DNA of 64,000 bases from Paenibacillus_G sp049942825 (GTDB lineage: Bacteria; Bacillota; Bacilli; Paenibacillales; NBRC-103111). Below the pieces are notes generated by a model. The model was not told the origin of the DNA. It saw only the letters and a program-made list of their open reading frames with translations, and did not search any database. Of the stretch, positions 33,428 to 39,987 are shown piece by piece. Where the stretch lies: positions 3,100,001 to 3,164,000 of the forward strand of contig NZ_CP187970.1 in the NCBI RefSeq assembly GCF_049942825.1, read 5' to 3'. The position numbers and the translations under genes were made by a program. Each line of letters opens with the position of its first letter. Within the stretch, counting starts at the first letter, position 1.

Positions 33428-33832
33428 ATGACCATGCTGAAGGTAGCCCACTGTTCTGCGTGCGGTAAGGTGTATCAGATCAATATCCGCAATCTGTGCC
33501 AGGACTGCTGCCGGTCCCTGGATGATGAGCTGGACCGCTGCGAGTCTTACCTCCGGAAGAACCGCAGGGCAACGACCGAGCAGCTTAAGGAAGCGACCGG
33601 CGTGCCGCTGAAGAAAATCACGGTCTTCCTGAAGGAGAACCGTCTTCATCTGGCGAGCTACCCGAATCTGACCTACCCCTGCAATTCGTGCCAATCGCCG
33701 ATCCGCCAGCATCACCTCTGCTGTTCCTGCCGGGTCCGTATTATCACGGACCTGCATATCCTCAAGGAGGAGGAAGCGAAGAAATCACCGCGGCCGTCCG
33801 CCTTCCAGATCCGGAATGCGGCTTACCGCTGA
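33428..33832 (+). CDS. YvyF-like double zinc-ribbon protein
   Basis: A 134-residue protein with an N-terminal zinc ribbon (Cys9, Cys12, Cys24, Cys27), a central helical segment like a helix-turn-helix (about 48-73, TTEQLKEATGVPLKKITVFLKE) and a second ribbon (Cys85, Cys88, Cys98 or 99, Cys101). This layout and YPNLTYPCNSCQSPIR resemble the flagellar-operon protein family TIGR03826 (B. subtilis YvyF), but no flagellar genes are nearby. A regulator role is inferred only. Confidence 0.72.
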   Translation: MTMLKVAHCSACGKVYQINIRNLCQDCCRSLDDELDRCESYLRKNRRATTEQLKEATGVPLKKITVFLKENRLHLASYPNLTYPCNSCQSPIRQHHLCCSCRVRIITDLHILKEEEAKKSPRPSAFQIRNAAYR

Positions 33833-33862
33833 AGGTTTGAGGTTACGCCGGCCTCCCCCCAC

Positions 33863-33888
33863 AGGCTTGTCCAAGACCGGACAGGCCT
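33863..33888 (+). terminator. Hairpin after the YvyF-like gene
   Basis: AGGCTTGTCC pairs with GGACAGGCCT (one mismatch) over a short loop, with a loosely T-rich tail (TCTGCTCTTCC). Confidence 0.5.
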
Positions 33889-33924
33889 TCTGCTCTTCCG
33901 AATGACATCTTTTGCCTGCCGGGT

Positions 33925-33953
33925 TTGGTTGTCCGGCACTTTTATGCTAAAAT
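33925..33953 (+). promoter_or_regulatory. Candidate promoter before the cupredoxin gene
   Basis: TTGGTT (33925-33930) and TAAAAT (33948-33953) are 17 bases apart, and the -10 carries a TG extension (TGCTAAAAT). It would give a leader of about 135 bases. Confidence 0.5.
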
Positions 33954-34094
33954 GTCAGAGGGAATCCTAGCTGCAGCCCGAGCGGCGATTTGTCACAAAT
34001 TTTTCACGGGTAGAGCTCCAAAAGGCATGTGTAAGTTGGCTTGGTTTTTGTACAATAATACTATACGTCTTCGTCGTGTAAGGGGGGAATACCT

Positions 34095-34469
34095 ATGCAA
34101 AAGTGGATTATGTTTTCACTGTTCATCGTCGCCTGTCTCCTCGGAACGGGCGTGCTCTTCCAGAACATTTCGGCTCGCCAAGCCGAGCTCGCCAAGGAAG
34201 CTACAGCCGGCCCGTCGCTGAAGTTCAATGCTTCGAACTACAAGTTCGAAATTTCGGGCAAGGCGAAAGCCGGTGAGAAAGTAACGCTCTCCTTGGTGAA
34301 TAAGGAAGGCCTTCACGCGGTTGAGATCAAAGGGACAAGCGTGAAGCTCGACAGCAACACCAAAACAGCCGACTTCACTTTCGAGAAGCCGGGTGAGTAT
34401 GAAGTGGTTTGTGCGCTGCCTTGCGGTCCTGGCCACACTGAGATGCATGCCAAGTTTGTGGTCGAGTAA
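34095..34469 (+). CDS. Stand-alone CuA-like cupredoxin, membrane-anchored
   Basis: A 124-residue protein with an N-terminal hydrophobic segment (about 4-23) and one cupredoxin domain (41-124). The ligands of a binuclear CuA site, as in cytochrome oxidase subunit II, are all present: His74, Cys106, Cys110, His114 and Met117 in CALPCGPGHTEM. It lacks the two-helix hairpin of true oxidase subunit II and has no oxidase genes nearby. IVAC (11-14) could be a lipobox, but hydrophobic residues after it favour an anchor. AAGGGGGGAATACCT precedes the ATG. Electron transfer or copper delivery is inferred. Confidence 0.85.
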   Translation: MQKWIMFSLFIVACLLGTGVLFQNISARQAELAKEATAGPSLKFNASNYKFEISGKAKAGEKVTLSLVNKEGLHAVEIKGTSVKLDSNTKTADFTFEKPGEYEVVCALPCGPGHTEMHAKFVVE

Positions 34470-34503
34470 TCGATCGACATACGGCCCCTGGCTCACGTAA
34501 TAG

Positions 34504-34548
34504 AAGAGGAAAGCTCCGGAACTTGTTTCCGGGGCTTTCCTCTTTTTT
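34504..34548 (+). terminator. Rho-independent terminator after the cupredoxin gene
   Basis: AGAGGAAAGC and CCGGAAA pair with TTTCCGG and GCTTTCCTCT in a long stem, followed by TTTTTTT. Confidence 0.95.
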
Positions 34549-34606
34549 TGTTTGTATGAAAATGCATCTGCCTAACCCGTCAGCCTGCTTAAATATTCAG
34601 CATCAT

Positions 34607-34636
34607 GCATGTCCTGGGGGAGAAGGCAGCATACTA
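34607..34636 (+). promoter_or_regulatory. SigG-type promoter for the YhcN/YlaJ lipoprotein gene
   Basis: GCATG (34607-34611) and CATACTA (34630-34636) with an 18-base spacer match the SigG consensus (GMATR, CATNHTA) at every position. Transcription would start about 70 bp before the start codon. Confidence 0.7.
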
Positions 34637-34715
34637 CCTTTTATGACACTCCATGTCACGGCAAGCAAGGTGCATCCCAAGTGCATGCCAAGTGCAGAAA
34701 GGAAGGAAGCTGTCC

Positions 34716-35261
34716 ATGCGTTTGCGTTCCTGTAACCGATCTCTCCGCCGTTTCCTGCCGCCCGGCTGTACATCTGCTCCCGTATGCTGCCTCCTGCTTG
34801 CAGCCCTGACGGTCAGCGGGTGCACGGGAGAGCCTGCCCGGCGGCCCGGCGGAGGGGAGGTGCGGGCGTATGGGGCAGGCATGAAATTCAGCCGGATGCA
34901 GCCGGGCCGGCCTTCCGAGCGGGAAGAGCAGATCGTCCCGGCCGATGAGGCGGCGGCGGCGGTGGAAGCCGTGCCCGGCATCAATGAAGCCTGCGTGGTC
35001 GTACACCGCCGGGAGGCCATCGCCGCCGTGGCGCTCGACGAGCCGGACGGCAGGCTGGGTACGCAGCAGCGGGAGCGGATCATCGAGGCGGTGCGTCTAA
35101 GCGGCACACCGGCGGAACGCATCCGGGTCACCACGCACGCTTACTTTATGAAGCGGCTGCAGGACTACAGCGAAGCGGTCCGCCGCGGGGGGAGCATGCC
35201 GGGCTTCAACCGGGAGTTTCCCGAGCTGGTTCAGGCTGCTTTTCCTGGGGAAGGAGATTGA
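34716..35261 (+). CDS. YhcN/YlaJ-type sporulation lipoprotein
   Basis: A 181-residue predicted lipoprotein: basic start, hydrophobic segment, and lipobox VSGC with Cys36 as the modified residue. The soluble part (AVEAVPGINEACVVVHRREAIAAVALD ... RERIIEAVRLSGTPAERIRVTTH) has the heavy-metal-associated-like fold pattern of the YhcN/YlaJ family, lipoproteins made in the forespore and linked to germination. The ATG at 34716 follows AAGGAAGG. A SigG-type promoter lies upstream. Confidence 0.8.
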   Translation: MRLRSCNRSLRRFLPPGCTSAPVCCLLLAALTVSGCTGEPARRPGGGEVRAYGAGMKFSRMQPGRPSEREEQIVPADEAAAAVEAVPGINEACVVVHRREAIAAVALDEPDGRLGTQQRERIIEAVRLSGTPAERIRVTTHAYFMKRLQDYSEAVRRGGSMPGFNREFPELVQAAFPGEGD

Positions 35262-35365
35262 CGGCACTCGGCTGCATGCAGCTGGAATAAATTGCTTGCA
35301 ACCGGTCAACACTAGAGAAGAGCACAATCATTTTAGAAGCTATGGCCAGGAGGGGTAGAACAGGT

Positions 35366-36544
35366 ATGATCTCCAAAGTACTCAAATGGTTTGTTTCCGC
35401 CCAGCTCTTGCTGATGCTTGCGCTGCCTGCGGCGCTGGCCGAAGAGGGCAAGGGTGCGCCGCAGGTCGATCTGGCGCCGAATGCCACATCCGCCGTCATT
35501 ATTGATGCGGACACCGGTACTGTCATCTTTGATAAGAATAAGGATGCGAAGCTGCCGCCCGCTTCGATTACGAAGATTATGACGATGCTCCTCACCATGG
35601 AAGCAATCGACGCCGGCAAGCTCAAGATGGATGATAAGGTGCCGACGAGCGAATATGCGGCCTCGATGGGCGGTTCCCAGATTTTCCTGGAGCCGGGTGA
35701 GGAAATGACGGTCCAGGATATGCTCAAGGGCATTGCGATGGCCTCGGGCAATGATGCGTCGGTAGCGATGGCCGAGAAAATTGCGGGCTCCGAGGAAGCG
35801 TTCGTGCGTCTGATGAACGAACGGGCGGAGCAGCTCGGCATGAAGAACACGAAGTTCGTCAATCCGAACGGTCTGCCGGCCGAAGGCCACGTATCGTCCG
35901 CTTATGACATCGCTTTGATGTCCAAGGAGCTGCTGAAGCACGAGGAGATCACGAAGTTCACCGGGCAGTATCAGGATTACCTTCGTAAAGAGACGCCGAA
36001 GCCTTTTTGGCTGGTCAACACGAACAAGCTGGTGCGCTTCTATAGCGGTGCCGACGGCCTTAAGACCGGGTATACGAGCGAAGCGAAGTTCTGTCTCTCC
36101 GCTACGGCGAAGCGGGACAACCTGCGCATCATTGCCGTCGTGATGGGCGAGCCGGATACGAAGACCCGCAACGCCGAAGTGACGCGCCTGTTCGACTATT
36201 CGTTCTCGCAGTACACGACCCTGCCGATCTACAAGACCGGTGACGCTATCGGTGAGATGAGGGTAGGCAAGGGTGAAGTGCCGGTCGTTCCTCTGACGGC
36301 GAAGCATTCCTACTCCCTGCTGCTCAAGAAGGGCGAGGCGGCAGACGGGATCCGTCATGAAGTGCAGCTGCTCCCGGATCTGAAGGCGCCGGTTGCCGTG
36401 GGCCAGGCGATCGGCAAGATCGTAGTCTACAAGGGAGACCAGGTCCTGAGCGAATTTCCGCTGGAATCCCCGGTTGAAGTCAAGAAAGCCGGCTGGTGGA
36501 CGCTGACCAAGCGGACCGCGAAGAAGATGCTGTTCCTGGATTAA
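35366..36544 (+). CDS. dacF: D-alanyl-D-alanine carboxypeptidase DacF
   Basis: A low-molecular-weight penicillin-binding protein that trims the terminal D-Ala of peptidoglycan pentapeptides. The 392 residues have a signal peptide (about 1-25, cut after ALA), the active-site SITK, SGN and DGLKTGYT motifs, and a C-terminal PBP5-type domain with an amphipathic anchor end (WWTLTKRTAKKMLFL). The start ATG at 35366 follows CAGGAGGGG. Its place before spoIIAA is as in Bacillus, where it is forespore-expressed. Confidence 0.92.
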   Translation: MISKVLKWFVSAQLLLMLALPAALAEEGKGAPQVDLAPNATSAVIIDADTGTVIFDKNKDAKLPPASITKIMTMLLTMEAIDAGKLKMDDKVPTSEYAASMGGSQIFLEPGEEMTVQDMLKGIAMASGNDASVAMAEKIAGSEEAFVRLMNERAEQLGMKNTKFVNPNGLPAEGHVSSAYDIALMSKELLKHEEITKFTGQYQDYLRKETPKPFWLVNTNKLVRFYSGADGLKTGYTSEAKFCLSATAKRDNLRIIAVVMGEPDTKTRNAEVTRLFDYSFSQYTTLPIYKTGDAIGEMRVGKGEVPVVPLTAKHSYSLLLKKGEAADGIRHEVQLLPDLKAPVAVGQAIGKIVVYKGDQVLSEFPLESPVEVKKAGWWTLTKRTAKKMLFLD

Positions 36545-36557
36545 CCCACACACCGAG

Positions 36558-36594
36558 AGTCCCCGCAGAAGATAGACGCCGAGCGGGGACTTTT
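36558..36594 (+). terminator. Rho-independent terminator after dacF
   Basis: AGTCCCCGC pairs with GCGGGGACT and is followed by TTTTG. It separates dacF from the spoIIA promoter. Confidence 0.88.
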
Positions 36595-36614
36595 GTGCAT
36601 TATGGCGGCACCCT

Positions 36615-36661
36615 TGTCGCAATTCTTCTAGTTGTGGCGCAATTCTTCTAGTTTTGTCGGG
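36615..36661 (+). repeat. Three degenerate Spo0A boxes in a 20-bp direct repeat upstream of spoIIA
   Basis: CGCAATTCTTCTAGTT occurs at 36618 and again at 36638, exactly 20 bp apart. The 0A-box-like cores TGTCGCA (36615), TGGCGCA (36635) and TGTCGGG (36655) recur at the same 20-bp period and in one orientation (consensus TGTCGAA). Two helical turns separate them, placing them on one DNA face just upstream of the SigH -35. Confidence 0.7.
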
Positions 36662-36664
36662 GGT

Positions 36665-36694
36665 GCAGGAAAAGGTTTCCGGGGCGTAGAACTA
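36665..36694 (+). promoter_or_regulatory. SigH promoter of the spoIIA operon
   Basis: GCAGGAAAA (36665-36673) matches the SigH -35 consensus RnAGGAwWW fully. GTAGAACTA (36686-36694) matches RnnGAATww with one mismatch, at a 12-base spacing. spoIIA is SigH- and Spo0A-dependent in B. subtilis. Confidence 0.78.
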
Positions 36695-36725
36695 GTGGCT
36701 ATGAACCAAGAAGGAGTGAAGCCGC

Positions 36726-37079
36726 TTGAGTCTGCAGATCGAACTGGAGCATCACCGCAAAACGCTGATCGTGCGCCTGAACGGGGAACTTGATCACCAT
36801 ACGGCCGACGCGGTCAAGGCGAAGATGGAAGAAGCCATTCTGAGAGGGAATGTCTCGCATATCATTCTCAGCCTTAAGGATCTGAGCTTCATGGACAGCT
36901 CGGGGCTCGGCGTGATCCTCGGCAGGTACAAGCTGATTACGGCCAAGGGCGGGCGGATGGTCGTGTGCGACGTGAATCCTTCCGTCTACCGGCTCTTTGA
37001 GATGTCGGGGCTGTTCAAAATCGTATCGGTCGAAGATAACGAGAGCAGGGCGCTGCAAAGTCTGGAGGTGGCCTTATGA
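36726..37079 (+). CDS. spoIIAA: Anti-sigma F factor antagonist SpoIIAA
   Basis: A STAS-domain protein of 117 residues; when unphosphorylated it displaces SigF from SpoIIAB in the forespore. The phosphorylated Ser is Ser58 in FMDSSGLGV, the same position as in B. subtilis. The TTG start follows AAGGAGTGAAGCC. The stop overlaps the spoIIAB start by 4 bp, giving translational coupling. Confidence 0.96.
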   Translation: MSLQIELEHHRKTLIVRLNGELDHHTADAVKAKMEEAILRGNVSHIILSLKDLSFMDSSGLGVILGRYKLITAKGGRMVVCDVNPSVYRLFEMSGLFKIVSVEDNESRALQSLEVAL

Positions 37080-37522
37080 GCGAGCGCAACTTCATGACCT
37101 TGAAATTCGCGAGCCGCTCCGAGAACGAATCGTTCGCCCGGGTAACGGTAGCGGCCTTCGTCTCCCAGCTTGATCCGACGCTCGACGAGCTGACGGATAT
37201 CAAGACCGTCGTCTCCGAGGCGGTCACCAACTCCATTATTCACGGTTATGACAACCGTACCGACGGGATTGTGACGATCTTCGCGGAGATCGAGGGAGAT
37301 ACGGTGATGATCCAGGTGGAGGACGAAGGCAGCGGCATTGAGGATCTGGATCTGGCGAAGCAGCCGCTCTATACGTCGAAGCCGGAGCTTGAACGCTCCG
37401 GGATGGGGTTTACAATTATGGAGAATTTCATGGATGAGGTGGATGTCATCTCGACCCCTTCCAAGGGGACTGTCATCAAGATGAAGAAGCGAATCGAATC
37501 GAAAAAAGCCTTATTCAATTAG
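37076..37522 (+). CDS. spoIIAB: Anti-sigma F factor and serine kinase SpoIIAB
   Basis: A GHKL-family kinase of 148 residues that holds SigF inactive and phosphorylates SpoIIAA. The N box is VSEAVTNSIIHGY, followed by VEDEGSGIEDL and RSGMGFTIMENFMD as G boxes. It is coupled to spoIIAA by an ATGA overlap, and sigF starts 12 bp downstream. Confidence 0.96.
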   Translation: MSERNFMTLKFASRSENESFARVTVAAFVSQLDPTLDELTDIKTVVSEAVTNSIIHGYDNRTDGIVTIFAEIEGDTVMIQVEDEGSGIEDLDLAKQPLYTSKPELERSGMGFTIMENFMDEVDVISTPSKGTVIKMKKRIESKKALFN

Positions 37523-37534
37523 GGGTCTGATCTT

Positions 37535-38290
37535 ATGGATGTGGATTTGAAGAAAGCCTCGCATACCTATTTGGACGATACCGAAGTCAAACGGCTGATC
37601 GCGCTCAGCCAATCCGGGGACTCTCTGGCCCGGGAGACGCTTGTGAACTGCAATATCCGGCTGGTCTGGTCGGTCGTGCAGCGGTTTCTGAACCGTGGAT
37701 ACGAAGCGGAAGACTTATTCCAGATCGGCTGCATCGGGCTTCTGAAGTCGGTTGACAAGTTTGATTTGTCTTATGACGTCAAGTTCTCCACGTATGCCGT
37801 GCCGATGATTATCGGCGAAATCCAACGGTTCCTGCGGGATGACGGCACCCTCAAGGTGTCCCGCTCGCTGAAGGAGCTGGCGAACAAGATCCGCAAGACG
37901 CGCGACGAGCTCTCGAAGACGCTCGGTCGGCTGCCGACGATCTCGGAGGTGGCCGAGGAGCTCGGTATTACGCCGGAGGATGTCGTGTTCGCCCAGGAAG
38001 CGAACAAGCCGCTGTCCTCCATCCACGAGACGGTATTCGAGAACGACGGCGATCCCATCACCCTCATGGACCAGATTGCCGACGATACGCAGGACAAGTG
38101 GTTCGACAAGCTGGCACTGAATGAAGCGATCGGCTCGCTGAGCGAGAGAGAGCGGCTGATCGTCTACCTCCGGTACTTCAGGGACCAGACCCAGTCGGAG
38201 GTGGCCAGCCGCCTCGGCATCTCGCAGGTCCAGGTGTCGAGGCTCGAGAAAAAGATTCTGCAGTCCATCAAGAATCAGATTGCCCAGTAG
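37535..38290 (+). CDS. sigF: RNA polymerase sporulation sigma factor SigF
   Basis: The first forespore-specific sigma factor, 251 residues. Region 2 is visible as DLFQIGCIGLLKSVDKFDLSYDVKFSTYAVPMIIGEIQRFLRDDG, region 3 follows with LPTISEVAEELGI, and region 4 is RERLIVYLRYFRDQTQSEVASRLGISQVQVSRLEKKIL. It is the third gene of the spoIIA operon. Terminator-like hairpins follow. Confidence 0.97.
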   Translation: MDVDLKKASHTYLDDTEVKRLIALSQSGDSLARETLVNCNIRLVWSVVQRFLNRGYEAEDLFQIGCIGLLKSVDKFDLSYDVKFSTYAVPMIIGEIQRFLRDDGTLKVSRSLKELANKIRKTRDELSKTLGRLPTISEVAEELGITPEDVVFAQEANKPLSSIHETVFENDGDPITLMDQIADDTQDKWFDKLALNEAIGSLSERERLIVYLRYFRDQTQSEVASRLGISQVQVSRLEKKILQSIKNQIAQ

Positions 38291-38338
38291 CAGCAGACGG
38301 TGCAATCCTTTAGTTGAACGGTAATACGCATACGGCTG

Positions 38339-38369
38339 AAAGCCCCGGATCGATCGCATTCGGGGCTTT
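38339..38369 (+). terminator. Hairpin terminator after sigF
   Basis: AAAGCCCCG pairs with CGGGGCTTT over a 13-base loop. Confidence 0.8.
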
Positions 38370-38384
38370 CCATCCGTTCCCCGA

Positions 38385-38418
38385 AACCGCGGTGCCCTGG
38401 AGGCGCGGCGGTTTTTTG
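38385..38418 (+). terminator. Second hairpin with T run after sigF
   Basis: AACCGC pairs with GCGGTT and continues into TTTTTT. With the previous stem it makes a tandem stop. It lies just past the 3' end of the convergent DUF378 gene. Confidence 0.7.
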
Positions 38419-38440
38419 GTCTGTGGAAGCTGGGCTTGAA

Positions 38441-38650
38441 CTACCTGGCACGGGAGTCCTCACGGAACAGGAGTTTCGTACAGTAGAGGCCGGTCAGGCC
38501 GACAAGCGTATATACGATTCTGGCCAGGCCGGACGCTTCCCGGTGTGCTTCGCCGCCGAGCAGAGCCGCTACAAGATCCCATTCGAACAGACCGACGAGC
38601 AGCCAGTTCAGCGCACCGACAATAACCAGGGTAAGAGCCACTTTTTCCAT
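38441..38650 (-). CDS. DUF378 family small membrane protein
   Basis: A 69-residue protein with two membrane segments (about 4-22, VALTLVIVGALNWLLVGLF, and 43-62, LARIVYTLVGLTGLYCTKLL). The GALNWLLVGLFEWDLVAALLGG motif is the hallmark of DUF378. AAGGATGGTG is upstream of the ATG. It is convergent with sigF and divergent from spoVAA. The function is unknown. Confidence 0.82.
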   Translation of the reverse strand: MEKVALTLVIVGALNWLLVGLFEWDLVAALLGGEAHREASGLARIVYTLVGLTGLYCTKLLFREDSRAR

Positions 38651-38772
38651 CGCCTGACACCATCCTTTGCAGCTTTAGTGGAAGTAACGGGTATGCTCAC
38701 GTTTACTCTCCTACGCGGAGGAGAAAGCTATGCGCGGCGGGGGAAACCACTTTTTGGAAGGGGGAGAAGCGG

Positions 38773-38801
38773 TTATGCGGCATCGGCCGGGGCTCATACT
38801 A
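38773..38801 (+). promoter_or_regulatory. SigG-like promoter for the spoVA genes
   Basis: TTATG (38773-38777) and CATACTA (38795-38801) with a 17-base spacer resemble the SigG consensus, with one mismatch at the -35. The B. subtilis spoVA operon is SigG-dependent. The start codon follows about 40 bp downstream. Confidence 0.6.
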
Positions 38802-38842
38802 CCGATAAGTAGCATAAAGCCTGGTAAGGGAGGAAATCTGCG

Positions 38843-39490
38843 ATGGGGCCTGCTTCGGTGCCGTCTCTCTATATCCGTCTGCGGAAAAACCGGAGGATCG
38901 GGCGCGGGGAGCCGATCCGGCTCGGGCAGGTGGCCCAGGTTCTGCTCACCGGGCTGGACTCCGAGGAGGAACTGAAGAACGTCGTGCTTTATGAGCCGAA
39001 GGAAGCGGACGGTTCGGTCGTTCTGATCGACATGATGCTCATTGTGCGGAAGGTGAAGGCCCGCTTTCCGGAGCTCGCCATCGAATACTTCGGGGAGCCG
39101 CATACGCTCGTGGAGATCGGGGGCAGGACCAAGCCGCCGAACCTGCTGCTGCTGGCCCTCGTGTGGCTGCTGCTCTTCGTGGGTTCCGGCCTTGCGATTA
39201 TGAATTTTCATGCGGATGTCAGTATGGCGCAGGTGCATCAGCACATCTACAAGCTGCTGACGGGCAGGGAGTCCGCTCACCCGCTGCTGCTGCAGATTCC
39301 CTACTCCGTCGGCATCGGCCTCGGGATGATCGTGTTCTTCAATCACCTCTTCAAGAAAAAATTCAACGAGGAACCGAGCCCGCTTGAAGTGGAAATGTTC
39401 ATGTACCAGGAGAATGTCAACCATTATATCATCACCGAGGAGTACCACCGGATCCATGCGGAGGCGGTGCGGAGGGAGGGGGAAGGATGA
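38843..39490 (+). CDS. spoVAA: Stage V sporulation protein AA
   Basis: A 215-residue membrane protein of the SpoVA system for dipicolinic acid movement in spores. It has a soluble N-terminal part (about 1-95, SLYIRLRKNRRIGRGEPIRLGQVAQV) and two membrane segments (about 97-115 and 152-170). AAGGGAGGAAATCTGCG precedes the ATG. spoVAB follows 3 bp downstream. Confidence 0.9.
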   Translation: MGPASVPSLYIRLRKNRRIGRGEPIRLGQVAQVLLTGLDSEEELKNVVLYEPKEADGSVVLIDMMLIVRKVKARFPELAIEYFGEPHTLVEIGGRTKPPNLLLLALVWLLLFVGSGLAIMNFHADVSMAQVHQHIYKLLTGRESAHPLLLQIPYSVGIGLGMIVFFNHLFKKKFNEEPSPLEVEMFMYQENVNHYIITEEYHRIHAEAVRREGEG

Positions 39491-39493
39491 GGG

Positions 39494-39919
39494 ATGAGCG
39501 ATATGCTGGCATGGACCGTCCTTGTCTTCACGGGACTGGCGGGCGGACTGGCGGTGGGAAGCGGGCTGGTGGCCTTCCTGGTTGTTCTCGACATCATCCC
39601 CCGTCTTGCCCAGCTTACGCGCTCCTACGCCAAGATTCGCTGGTACGAGGGAGCCGTGATCTGCGGCGCCTTGTTCTTCACCTTAACGGATTTCTTCGAA
39701 TGGGAATACGGGCTCTTCCCGCTGGCATCGTCGATCTTCGGGCTCCTTGCCGGGTGCTTCGTGGGGATGCTGGCCGCCGCACTGACCGAGGTAATCAACG
39801 TCTTGCCCATCCTCGCGAAGCGGATCGGGATGGAGAGCTACATCATTTGGCTGCTCATGGCGATGATTCTCGGCAAGGTGCTCGGTGCGCTGGCCGAATG
39901 GCTCGGCGTACTGGGATAA
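39494..39919 (+). CDS. spoVAB: Stage V sporulation protein AB
   Basis: A 141-residue integral membrane protein with four hydrophobic segments (for example WTVLVFTGLAGGLAVGSGLV and ASSIFGLLAGCFVGMLAAAL). It fits the SpoVAB family, encoded directly after spoVAA. The GAGGGGGAAGG site lies at the end of spoVAA. The spoVAC, spoVAD and spoVAE genes that follow it in B. subtilis are absent here and must be elsewhere in the genome, if present. Confidence 0.9.
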   Translation: MSDMLAWTVLVFTGLAGGLAVGSGLVAFLVVLDIIPRLAQLTRSYAKIRWYEGAVICGALFFTLTDFFEWEYGLFPLASSIFGLLAGCFVGMLAAALTEVINVLPILAKRIGMESYIIWLLMAMILGKVLGALAEWLGVLG

Positions 39920-39987
39920 CGGCTTAACGGGCAGAGGTACATAATTCGGTTCACAGGACCGGACAGACACAGGAGGTGCTTGGATAG

